A stretch of 45,861 nt of DNA from the NCBI GenBank assembly GCA_963783835.1, contig CAWAOX010000001.1:1-45861 (forward strand). The letters are read 5' to 3'. The position numbers were made by a program, and so were the translations under genes. This document shows positions 27,821 to 36,912 of this stretch, one piece after another (positions within the stretch are counted from its first letter, which is position 1; each line of letters begins with the position of its first letter). Origin of the DNA: CAIQPS01 sp963783835 (GTDB lineage: Bacteria; Actinomycetota; Thermoleophilia; RBG-16-64-13). Under the pieces are notes generated by a model, which saw nothing but the letters and a program-made list of their open reading frames with translations, made no database searches and had not been told where the DNA came from.

Positions 27821-28375
27821 GCTCGGCCCCCTGCTCTGCGGCGCACTCGGTTTGTCTGGTTCTTCACCCCGGCTGTCGGCGATGCGCCTCACCGTCTGCT
27901 CCCTGACACTTTCGAGCGCGGCCCTTGTCGTCCTGCCGCTCGGCAGGACCAGGTCGGGGGCCAGTTCGGCCAGGGGCTCAAGGACGAACCGCCTCTGTTC
28001 CATGCGCGGATGCGGCACTTCCAGGTCGGCCTCGGCGATCGAAGACCCATCGTACCAAAGGATATCGACGTCGATGCTCCTGGGTCCCCACCTCACCAGA
28101 CGTTCCCGGCCAAGCTCGGCTTCGATCCGACCGATGGCCGTGAGCAGTTCGCGCGGCGATAGTTCCGTCCGCAGTTCGACCACCTGGTTCAGGTAGTCGT
28201 CCTGCTCCGGCCCGCCGACCGGAGCGGTGGCGTAGAGGCTCGATGCGCGGACAAGGGAGGTCCCGGGCAACGTCGCGAGCTTCTGGCGGGCCTGTCGGAG
28301 CATCTGCTCGGTGTCGCCCAGGTTGGACCCGATCCCCAGGAACGCTCGGACGGCGCTGCGCCGCGCGATGGCCAG
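26906..28375 (-). CDS. folK: In-frame FolK-NadA reading frame (possible fusion)
   Basis: A single open frame encodes 6-hydroxymethyl-dihydropterin pyrophosphokinase (FolK, about the first 165 residues) and then quinolinate synthase, with no stop between them. FolK motifs are LGIGSNLGD at the very start, RWGPRSIDVDIL and VPHPRMEQRRFVLEPL. The essential LGIGSNLGD lies upstream of the first ATG (28303). The only initiation choices before it and after the folB TGA are CTG at 28375 or ATC at 28369. Both have a GAGG-type site at suitable distance, partly formed by the folB stop. FolK pyrophosphorylates the pterin in folate synthesis. An internal ATG with a good ribosome site may also give separate NadA. 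Confidence 0.75.
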   Translation of the reverse strand: MAIARRSAVRAFLGIGSNLGDTEQMLRQARQKLATLPGTSLVRASSLYATAPVGGPEQDDYLNQVVELRTELSPRELLTAIGRIEAELGRERLVRWGPRSIDVDILWYDGSSIAEADLEVPHPRMEQRRFVLEPLAELAPDLVLPSGRTTRAALESVREQTVRRIADSRGEEPDKPSAPQSRGPSMDHSAMQAEIRRLAQEKGAVILAHNYQRPEVQDVADFVGDSLGLSRQAAATTANMTVFCGVHFMAETAVILAPARPVILPDEEAGCPMADMVDVEGLEELKAEHPEAVVVSYVNTSAAVKAISDICCTSANAVNIIRAVPKDKEIIFTPDRNLGSWAAQKAGRWVIVWPGFCPTHGLIGVDDVQQARAAHPNAKVVVHPECESDVVALADAVESTSGMIRFCREDDAKEYLIGTELGMIYRLEKDVQGKRFYPLTHLTVCPNMKLITLDKVLKALRVEGPVVTVEEEIRVKALRAVQRMVEVGA

Positions 28376-28378
28376 ACC

Positions 28379-28747
28379 TCAGCCCTCGAGGTCGGCCCGC
28401 ACCAGTTCGACGGCGGCGGCCACGCTGTCCAGCGCGACGGCGACGGGCGGATGTGGTTTGGTCACCTGCACCCAGACCTCGTCGGCCGGGAACTTGCGCA
28501 TGATGGCTTCGGCCGTCATCTGTGCCAGCCGCTCGAGAAGCGAGTAGCTTTCCGTGGTGGCCACGTCCACGATGACGTCCATCACCTCGGTGTAGTCGAT
28601 GGTGTCGGCGACGTCGTCCGTGAAGGCCGCCGGGCAGTCATCCATGGTCAGACGAACGTCGTAGAGCAGGCGCTGGCCCAGGACCTTCTCCTCGTCCGTC
28701 ACCCCGTGGTGGCCGTAGACCTCGAGCCCTTCGATGAAGATGTCCAT
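28379..28747 (-). CDS. folB: Dihydroneopterin aldolase
   Basis: 122 residues, the normal length. It converts dihydroneopterin to hydroxymethyl-dihydropterin in folate synthesis. Signatures are LEVYGHHGV, DDVADTIDYTEV, YSLLERLA and VTKPHPPV. The ATG follows AGGGGG just past the folP stop. Its TGA stop is in the same frame as the following folK, only one codon before the first possible folK start. Confidence 0.95.
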   Translation of the reverse strand: MDIFIEGLEVYGHHGVTDEEKVLGQRLLYDVRLTMDDCPAAFTDDVADTIDYTEVMDVIVDVATTESYSLLERLAQMTAEAIMRKFPADEVWVQVTKPHPPVAVALDSVAAAVELVRADLEG

Positions 28748-28758
28748 CGCACCCCCTA

Positions 28759-29967
28759 TCAGCCTTTCCCCAGTATCGCTCGGGCCACTCGCGCCGCGTC
28801 CCGGTTTGCCGCTACCCGATGCACCCTCACCACATGGGCCCCGGAACACACCGCAATGGCTGTCGTCGCGGCGGTCGCGTCCTCGCGTTCGCCAGCCTTG
28901 TCTGTGCCGAGTATCTCTCCCAGGAACCGTTTGCGCGAGGCCCCCACCACTATCGGCCTTCCCAGGGACCGGAACGCCTCCAGCCCCCGCAGGATGGCGA
29001 GGTTGTGCTCGGTCGTCTTGCCAAAACCCAGCCCGGGGTCGATGAGCAGGTTCTCCTCCTTGAGGCCGTTGGTCACCGCCCACTCCAGCCGTTCGGCGAA
29101 GAAGGCGTACAGGTCCTCGATGACGTCGCCGTACTCGGGAGCGACCTGCATGGTCTTGGGCTCGCCCAGCATGTGCATGAGTATCACCGGGCACTCGGCG
29201 TCGCGGACGACGGCGACCATCTCCGTATCCATGCGCAGCGCGGAGACGTCGTTGATCATGTACGCGCCGGCCGCGAGCGCTTTGGCGGCGACCCGAGCCT
29301 TGTAGGTGTCGACGGATATCCTGCCGGGAAGTGAGGAGGCCAGGGCTTGGACGACCGGGAGCACGCGGGCGGTCTCTTCCTCCTCCGGTACCGGGTCGGA
29401 ACCCGGACGGGTCGACTCTCCCCCGATGTCGATGAGGGCGGCGCCGTCCTCGGCCATAGCGAGCGCCGCCTGCACCGCCTCGCCGGCGCTCGCGTAGTTG
29501 CCGCCATCGGAGAACGAGTCGGGAGTGACGTTGAGCACGCCCATTAGGAGCGGAGCGTCGGCCAGGTCCAGTCCGGGCGGCCCGGCCGGGACCCGCTCGT
29601 CGTAATTACGAAGAGCCGTCTCGATGGCTCCCGCCAGGCGGCGCAATCCGAACGGCTGCTGCTTCAGCTTTGGCAGGAGCCGCTCGAACTGGGTGAGCGT
29701 TCCCATGACGAGGCAGTCGGCGCTACCGCCGTGTAGTTCGTACACCTCGCGCGACGTCGCCACCTCTCCCCCGCGGGAAAGCATCTCCTGCTTGAGGATG
29801 TTGGCAGCGCGGACGTCGAGGCCGCGGACCCGGACCACCCGGAACAGCGCCTTCTTCTCCATGATGCCGATACCGGCGCCCGAGACCCGGATGTGCCCGA
29901 GAGCCGCGCGGGCCTCGGCCAGGTCTCTCAGCGCCAGGACTTGGGGACTACCTTCGACCGGTGACAA
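28759..29967 (-). CDS. folP: Dihydropteroate synthase with N-terminal extra domain
   Basis: 402 residues. The C-terminal 265 residues are a complete dihydropteroate synthase (NVTPDSFSDGG at 147, IDIGGESTRPGS, DPGLGFGKT, GASRKRFLG), the target of sulfonamides. The first 135 residues form an extra domain (FRVVRVRGLDVRAANILKQE, then TLTQFERLLPKLKQQPFGL, each shown in part) also known in some clostridial and thermophile enzymes; its role is unknown. The start is a TTG with AAAGGA 8 bases upstream. Confidence 0.94.
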   Translation of the reverse strand: MSPVEGSPQVLALRDLAEARAALGHIRVSGAGIGIMEKKALFRVVRVRGLDVRAANILKQEMLSRGGEVATSREVYELHGGSADCLVMGTLTQFERLLPKLKQQPFGLRRLAGAIETALRNYDERVPAGPPGLDLADAPLLMGVLNVTPDSFSDGGNYASAGEAVQAALAMAEDGAALIDIGGESTRPGSDPVPEEEETARVLPVVQALASSLPGRISVDTYKARVAAKALAAGAYMINDVSALRMDTEMVAVVRDAECPVILMHMLGEPKTMQVAPEYGDVIEDLYAFFAERLEWAVTNGLKEENLLIDPGLGFGKTTEHNLAILRGLEAFRSLGRPIVVGASRKRFLGEILGTDKAGEREDATAATTAIAVCSGAHVVRVHRVAANRDAARVARAILGKG

Positions 29968-29997
29968 CCCGACCGTCCTTTACGTAGAAACCCGTCC

Positions 29998-30570
29998 TTA
30001 GGTGCGCGGAGCTTCGATCAGCGCCAACACCTCGGCGCGTGTGGCCGCGTTGGTGCGGAAGATGCCCCGGACCGCTGAGGTGACCACCCGCGAGCCGGGA
30101 GCCCGCTCTCCCCGCATTGACATGCAGAGATGCTCGGCCCTCACCAGAACGAGGACGCCGGCCGGGTCGAGCGCTTCCATCAGACTATCGGCGATGATAC
30201 TCGTCAACCTCTCCTGCAGTTGGAGCCGGGCGGCGGCCACCCGCACGAGGCTGACTATCTTCGAGAAACCGGTGATACTCCCGTTCTTGGACGGGATATA
30301 GGCGACATCGGCGACCCCGAAGAACGGCACCAAGTGGTGCTCGCACAACGAGTGAAAGGCGATATCGCGTACCAGCACCATCTCCTGGTGCGTATCGGAG
30401 CCGATGGCGACGACCAGCGAGGAAAGATCCTTGGGCTCGGTGAGGATCAGCTCCTCGTACAGTTCGGCTACCCGGCGCGGCGTTTCCAGCAGGCCCTCGC
30501 GCTCGGGGTCCTCACCCATGCCCTCCAGCAGAAGGCGGGTGGCCTGCTCGATCTTAGCCTTGTCGACCAC
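29998..30570 (-). CDS. folE: GTP cyclohydrolase I
   Basis: 190 residues. It opens GTP to dihydroneopterin triphosphate, the first step of folate synthesis. Zinc ligands are in HSLCEHHLVPF and AEHLCMSMRG. GSITGFSKIVSLVR and SRVVTSAVRGIF complete the active site. The start is GTG at 30570, eight bases after the ftsH stop. Confidence 0.97.
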   Translation of the reverse strand: MVDKAKIEQATRLLLEGMGEDPEREGLLETPRRVAELYEELILTEPKDLSSLVVAIGSDTHQEMVLVRDIAFHSLCEHHLVPFFGVADVAYIPSKNGSITGFSKIVSLVRVAAARLQLQERLTSIIADSLMEALDPAGVLVLVRAEHLCMSMRGERAPGSRVVTSAVRGIFRTNAATRAEVLALIEAPRT

Positions 30571-30578
30571 CGGGCAGG

Positions 30579-32540
<1,962 letters not shown>

Positions 32541-32591
32541 CTGCGCTCCACAGTTCGTTGCGTAAGGGCCAGAGATACTACCACACGGGCC

Positions 32592-33107
32592 CTATTCGAG
32601 GTCGTCCAGCACTCCGATGAACGGTAGGTTGCGGTGCTTCTCAGAATAGTCCAGCCCGTAACCGACGACGAACTCGTTGGCTATCTCGAACCCTGTGTAC
32701 TTGCAGGGCAGATCGGCGGTCCGGCGGCTGGGCTTGCTGAGAAGCGTCACGATCTCCACGCTGGCCGGGTTCCGGGACCAGAGGCTCTTGGTAAGGTACT
32801 GGAGAGTTAGGCCCGAGTCGATGATGTCCTCCACGATGAGCACGTGGCGGCCCTCGATGTCGGTGTCGAGGTCCTTGAGGATCCTCACCACCCCCGAGCT
32901 CTCCGTAGATGCTCCGTAGCTGGACACCGCCATGAACTCCAGCTCCAGGTCGAAGTCGAGCCGGCGGGCAAGGTCGGCCATGAAGAAGATCGCTCCCTTG
33001 AGCACGCAGACGAGCACCGGCCGGGTGCCGCCATAGTCGCGCGCGATGTCGGCAGCCAGCTCGTCCACCCGAGACTGCAACTCTTCCCTGGGAATGAGGA
33101 CCCGCAC
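32592..33107 (-). CDS. hpt: Hypoxanthine phosphoribosyltransferase
   Basis: 171 residues. It salvages hypoxanthine and guanine with PRPP. The PRPP motif is VLIVEDIIDSGLTL; LVCVLKGAIFFMADL and the C-terminal FVVGYGLDYSEKHRNLP also match. The start is GTG, two bases after the tilS stop. Confidence 0.96.
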   Translation of the reverse strand: MRVLIPREELQSRVDELAADIARDYGGTRPVLVCVLKGAIFFMADLARRLDFDLELEFMAVSSYGASTESSGVVRILKDLDTDIEGRHVLIVEDIIDSGLTLQYLTKSLWSRNPASVEIVTLLSKPSRRTADLPCKYTGFEIANEFVVGYGLDYSEKHRNLPFIGVLDDLE

Positions 33108-33109
33108 CT

Positions 33110-34600
33110 CTACCCGTCTCCTTCGCGTCCACCGGTGTCATCCGGTGCTTCTGCGGTTCCGCCCCGGCCCACAGCCAGCCGGACGATACCCTCCGTCTCC
33201 CTGGTTATTCTACATTCCTCGGCGACCAGCCACCCGCACACCCAGAGCACCCGGCCGTCGCGCACTACCAGCGGCGTCGTAGCGCGACTCGCAGCCGGGA
33301 CCCGGAGATCGACCAGGATGTCCTGCAGCTTACGGGTGCCGGGGGCGCCGAGAGGACGCATGAGATCACCCGGCCGGAGACCGCGCACCTCGACTCTCCC
33401 CGTGAGGCTGCCGGCGTCGACGAACGCTTCCAGAGAGATGTCGGGAGCGCGGAACCGGTCGACCGCCGTCGCGCTTACCCAGGCGCCGCCCCACAGCACA
33501 CGGCCGGGGACGGTCAGCGGCACCGGTGCGGGCGCGGGCTCCGGACGCGGGCGGCCGTGCACCAGTGACAGCTCATCGTATTGCTTCACGCCCCTCCAGC
33601 CCCCGCCGAGCGCGCGCTCGGCGGACCCCGGGATCTGCAGCAGCGACTCGACAGCGAGGACGGAGGCGCGCGAGGCAGCCTGCCTCGCGCGCCCCTCCAA
33701 CCAGCGGTGTAGTAGCAGACGCCGCAGCGGTGGCTCGAGACCCAACAGGCCCGCCGCGCTCAAGATCGCCTCTCCGCTCTCGGAGGCAGCGCCGGCGAGC
33801 CCCCGGCCACCCTCTGGACTCGAGCCGCCCCTCAGCACCACCCGGCGCTCCGCCTCGGCCAGCAGACCCTCCGCCAAGTGCTCCATCTCGGCGGCCACCT
33901 GGGCGGCGCGGGCGGCGGCCTCTACCGCCCCGGGCAGCGCTGCTTCCCAGGCGGGGAGCACTTGCTCGCGCAAAGCGGTCCGCGCGTACCCTGGATAGGC
34001 ATTACCCCGGTCTTCGGCGAACTCGAGCCCCCGGGCGCGGCAATACGCGGCGGTCTCCGCGCGCCGGCATTCGAGCAGAGGACGGACCCAGGGCGGGTCG
34101 CAGGGAAGCATGGCCCTGAAGGAAGCCATGCCCCCATATCGGCCCAGCCGATAGAGCATGGTCTCGGCCTGGTCGTCCGCGGTATGCCCGAGCGCGATGC
34201 GGTCGCACCCTTGCTCTCCGGCCACCCGCAGGGCCGTTTCGCGCCGGGCTTCGCGGGCGTTCTCCTGGACGTTGCCGCCCGTCTTGGCGATCGGCCGGTG
34301 AGCGATACTGAGACTCACTCCCAGCTCTCCGCAGGCCCGAACGACGAGAGCCTCATCGTCGTCGCTTTCCGATCCCCGGAGATGATGATTGACGTGGAGG
34401 ACGTGAAGGAAGGTTGGGCCGCCGGCGCGGCCGGTGATGCCGGCGAGCATGTCCAGAAGAGCGAGTGAGTCCTGGCCACCCGACACCATCACCAGCGCCC
34501 GGGATCCAGACGGAAAGAGGCCTTCCCGAGCGGCCAGACCGCGGCTCTTGCGAGCCAGCGAAGCCTTTCCCCGCGCGCCCATCGCCCCGCTCGAGGCCAC
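33110..34600 (-). CDS. tilS: tRNA(Ile)-lysidine synthase
   Basis: 496 residues from a GTG at 34600, chosen because GGGAGGAGTGAGGAA precedes it; an ATG at 34672 would leave no room for the divergent promoter region. It modifies C34 of the AUA-reading tRNA-Ile to lysidine. The ATP-pyrophosphatase loop is SGGQDS, followed by HVNHHLRGSESD and LGHTADDQAETML. The C-terminal substrate-binding region (about 370-490) is present. It is the first gene of the long cofactor operon. Confidence 0.93.
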   Translation of the reverse strand: MASSGAMGARGKASLARKSRGLAAREGLFPSGSRALVMVSGGQDSLALLDMLAGITGRAGGPTFLHVLHVNHHLRGSESDDDEALVVRACGELGVSLSIAHRPIAKTGGNVQENAREARRETALRVAGEQGCDRIALGHTADDQAETMLYRLGRYGGMASFRAMLPCDPPWVRPLLECRRAETAAYCRARGLEFAEDRGNAYPGYARTALREQVLPAWEAALPGAVEAAARAAQVAAEMEHLAEGLLAEAERRVVLRGGSSPEGGRGLAGAASESGEAILSAAGLLGLEPPLRRLLLHRWLEGRARQAASRASVLAVESLLQIPGSAERALGGGWRGVKQYDELSLVHGRPRPEPAPAPVPLTVPGRVLWGGAWVSATAVDRFRAPDISLEAFVDAGSLTGRVEVRGLRPGDLMRPLGAPGTRKLQDILVDLRVPAASRATTPLVVRDGRVLWVCGWLVAEECRITRETEGIVRLAVGRGGTAEAPDDTGGREGDG

Positions 34601-34638
34601 GTTCCTCACTCCTCCCGTCACCGTCCGCCAGGGCTGGT

Positions 34639-34644
34639 ATTGTA
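34639..34644 (-). promoter_or_regulatory. Candidate -10 for the tilS-dusB operon
   Basis: TACAAT on the minus strand, 39 bases upstream of the tilS start, in the gap between divergent genes. No good -35 is seen at 17 bases. Confidence 0.35.
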
Positions 34645-34653
34645 CTACCCTGC

Positions 34654-34670
34654 GGCCGGTGGACCCGGCC
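34654..34670. promoter_or_regulatory. Inverted repeat between divergent tilS and deacetylase genes
   Basis: GGCCGG and CCGGCC flank five bases just upstream of the tilS -10 candidate and ahead of the deacetylase ribosome site. It could be an operator serving both genes. Confidence 0.3.
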
Positions 34671-34689
34671 ACCTTACGGGAGGTGCCTT

Positions 34690-35892
34690 GTGAACGGACG
34701 CAGCACTGCGCCGGACGCCGCGGACCCCATCGTCATCGTCCACGGTCCTTCTCTGACGTCATATAGCTTCAGCGACGAGCATCCCCTTCAGCCCAGCCGC
34801 CATGATCTGACCATGTCGCTCCTGTCCGCGCTCGGGTGGCTCGGCACTCCGGGGGTGTCGGTCGAAGCGCCGCGCACCGCGACCCTGTCGGAGTTGCTGA
34901 CGGCCCATACGCTTCCCTACATCCAGGCAGTCCAGACGGCGCAGGCGATCGCCCGCGGCGTGCGTCCGGCCGTCGACCTGCACGTCTACGGTCTCGGCAC
35001 CGAGGACAACCCTCTGTTCCCGGGCATCCACGACGCACCGGCGCTGCTGGCCGGCGCCGGTCTCCAGGCGATGCAGGCCATACTCGAAGGCCGAGCGGTG
35101 CACTCATATAGCCCGGCAGGTGGCATGCACCACGCCATGCGCGCGCGGGCGGCCGGCTTCTGCATCTACAACGACATCGTGGTCGCCATCGCCGCCGCAG
35201 TCGCGGCAGGCCTGCGCGTCGCCTACATCGACCTCGACGCGCACCACGGCGACGGGGTCCAGGCCGCCTTCTACGAGGATCCCCGGGTGCTCACCGTCTC
35301 TATCCACGAATCGGGCCGCTTCCTCTTCCCCGGCACCGGCGATGCGACCGAGATGGGGGCCGGCAAGGGCCTGGGCGCCTGCCTCAACATCCCCCTCCCG
35401 CCCGATTCCGGCAACGAGTCCATTCTGATGGCGTACGAAGAGATCATTCAGCCGGCAGTGCGGGCTTACGGCCCGGATATCATCGTCACCCAGACAGGGT
35501 GCGACACGCACCACGCCGATCCCCTCACCGACCTGGCCGCGACGATGGCGCTCTATCCGGAACTGGCGGCGCGCCTGCACGGGCTTGTCCACGCAGTCTG
35601 CGATGGGCGATGGCTCGTCTTGGGCGGGGGCGGCTACGACCCGGCCGACGTGACGCCTCGAGCGTGGACGGCCTTCTTCGGGACGATTCTCGGCAGGCAG
35701 GTCGAGGACGTGTCTCTCCCAGCAGAGTGGAAGCAGGCGTCACGAGCCCTAGGCGGCCGGCCGCCGGCGCACCTCCTCGACGACCCCGCAGCCGAGTCCG
35801 CGCAGCCTCCGGACAACGCCTTCATGCGTTCCCTGGACGAGATCAAGGCCGGCGCCCTCATGGTCCTCCGCGATCGGTTCGGGGGAACGTGA
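34690..35892 (+). CDS. AcuC-type histone deacetylase family protein
   Basis: 400 residues from a GTG at 34690 with GGGAGG six bases upstream; longer open frames upstream would run into the divergent tilS. Zinc ligands are in YIDLDAHHGDGVQ and TGCDTHHADPL, and the general-base histidines are in AGGMHHAM. The family removes acetyl groups from lysines or small amines; AcuC in Bacillus reactivates acetyl-CoA synthetase. No acuA or acs gene is nearby, so the substrate here is unknown. It is the first gene after the strand switch. Confidence 0.92.
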   Translation: MNGRSTAPDAADPIVIVHGPSLTSYSFSDEHPLQPSRHDLTMSLLSALGWLGTPGVSVEAPRTATLSELLTAHTLPYIQAVQTAQAIARGVRPAVDLHVYGLGTEDNPLFPGIHDAPALLAGAGLQAMQAILEGRAVHSYSPAGGMHHAMRARAAGFCIYNDIVVAIAAAVAAGLRVAYIDLDAHHGDGVQAAFYEDPRVLTVSIHESGRFLFPGTGDATEMGAGKGLGACLNIPLPPDSGNESILMAYEEIIQPAVRAYGPDIIVTQTGCDTHHADPLTDLAATMALYPELAARLHGLVHAVCDGRWLVLGGGGYDPADVTPRAWTAFFGTILGRQVEDVSLPAEWKQASRALGGRPPAHLLDDPAAESAQPPDNAFMRSLDEIKAGALMVLRDRFGGT

Positions 35893-35919
35893 ACCGGGAA
35901 CGAAGCTTCACACACCGGC

Positions 35920-35949
35920 TTGCACTCCACTCCCGGCTTTGCTTATATT
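35920..35949 (+). promoter_or_regulatory. Promoter of the ferredoxin gene
   Basis: TTGCAC (35920-35925) and TATATT (35944-35949) are spaced by 18 bases, ahead of the strong AGGAGG site of the ferredoxin gene. This fits a housekeeping promoter and is one of the few AT-rich patches in the window. Confidence 0.65.
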
Positions 35950-35980
35950 GCACCGCTCGAAAGTCCTAAAGGAGGAAACC

Positions 35981-36169
35981 ATGGGTGTGCCCAAAGTCGA
36001 TCCCGATCTCTGCACCGGGTGCGGTATCTGTGAAGATATCTGCCCCGATGTCTTCGAGGTCGCGGACGACGGTCTCTCGCACGTGATCGACCCGAACGCA
36101 TGCGAAGATGCCGGCTGCTGCGAAGAAGCCGCAGACGAGTGCCCAGAGGGGGCTATCACCATCGAGTGA
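35981..36169 (+). CDS. Small [4Fe-4S] ferredoxin
   Basis: 62 residues with AAAGGAGG upstream. The cluster-binding set is Cys11, Cys14, Cys17 and the distant Cys in ECPEGAI, with CP at 21; this resembles single-cluster ferredoxins of thermophiles and anaerobes. The protein is very acidic, as expected for an electron carrier. Two extra adjacent cysteines (GCC) may form a disulfide. It is monocistronic, between its own promoter and a strong hairpin. Its redox partner is not evident from the neighbours. Confidence 0.93.
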   Translation: MGVPKVDPDLCTGCGICEDICPDVFEVADDGLSHVIDPNACEDAGCCEEAADECPEGAITIE

Positions 36170-36217
36170 GATCGCCGCGGACTTGTCCACGGAAGACCCT
36201 AGGCATCGACAGATGTG

Positions 36218-36243
36218 GAGAAGCCGCCCTCGGGCGGCTTCTC
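36218..36243 (+). terminator. Hairpin terminator after the ferredoxin gene
   Basis: A perfect 12-bp stem (GAGAAGCCGCCC with its complement) around a two-base centre lies 49 bases past the stop codon. Only a weak T-rich stretch follows. Confidence 0.7.
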
Positions 36244-36279
36244 TGCTTGAATCGAGCTCTCTGAGGAAAGGGGCAGAAG

Positions 36280-36849
36280 ATGGCGGTCACTCCCGAATCC
36301 CGCATCCCTCCGGGACAGCGCCTTATCACCGACTTTCCCGTTCTGCACGCGGGCTCCGTGATGCACGTGGAGCAAGGTGCGTGGAAACTCACCCTCTCGG
36401 GCCTGGTATCGCCCGGGCTCGTGCTCGACTACGACGCCCTCCTCGCCCTTCCCGCCACCGAGCAGATCTGCGATATCCACTGCGTGACGGGATGGACAAA
36501 GCTCGACACCAGCTGGAAGGGTGTCAAGATCACCGACCTGCTCGGCCAGGTCCAGGTGGGATCGGAGGCCCGGCACGTCGTGGTCCACGCCACCGGAGGC
36601 TGGACGACCAACCTGCCTCTCGAAGAGCTGACCCTGGACGACGTGCTCCTCGCCTACGAGTACGAAGGCCGCCCCATATCACCCGAGCATGGAGGACCGG
36701 TCCGCCTGGTCGTCCCGCGGCTCTACTTCTGGAAGAGCGCGAAATGGATCCGGGGCATCGAGTTCACGGTCGACGAACGGCTCGGCTACTGGGAGCGCGT
36801 GGGCTACCACCGGCTGGGAGATCCCTGGCTGGAACAACGCTACTCGTAG
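36280..36849 (+). CDS. Molybdopterin-dependent oxidoreductase (sulfite oxidase-fold)
   Basis: 189 residues, essentially only the molybdopterin-binding core. The molybdenum-coordinating Cys is in DIHCVTGWTKLD, and GGPVRLVVPRLYFWKSAKW (shown in part) is the typical cofactor-pocket segment. No Tat or Sec signal is present, so it is probably cytoplasmic, unlike exported MsrP/YedY. The substrate is unknown. A GAGGAAAGGGG site precedes the ATG. Confidence 0.9.
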   Translation: MAVTPESRIPPGQRLITDFPVLHAGSVMHVEQGAWKLTLSGLVSPGLVLDYDALLALPATEQICDIHCVTGWTKLDTSWKGVKITDLLGQVQVGSEARHVVVHATGGWTTNLPLEELTLDDVLLAYEYEGRPISPEHGGPVRLVVPRLYFWKSAKWIRGIEFTVDERLGYWERVGYHRLGDPWLEQRYS

Positions 36850-36866
36850 AGTTGCGCGGCCCGTAG

Positions 36867-36903
36867 GGTCGCCTGCCCGCCGGCAGGATACCGGCGGGCG
36901 ACC
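36867..36903 (+). promoter_or_regulatory. Long hairpin between oxidoreductase and c-di-GMP gene
   Basis: GGTCGC plus CCGCCGG (with a four-base bulge) pair with CCGGCGGGCGACC around a seven-base loop, giving 13 bp. No U-run follows. It lies 18 bases past the oxidoreductase stop and ends 24 bases before the ribosome site of the next gene. It may be a terminator or a leader structure. Confidence 0.5.
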
Positions 36904-36912
36904 GTCGAAAGG

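Noticed and set aside
28363..28381. TGA as a selenocysteine codon joining FolB and FolK
   Set aside because: There is no Cys in homologues at this position and no evident SECIS hairpin; a normal stop with coupled restart is simpler.
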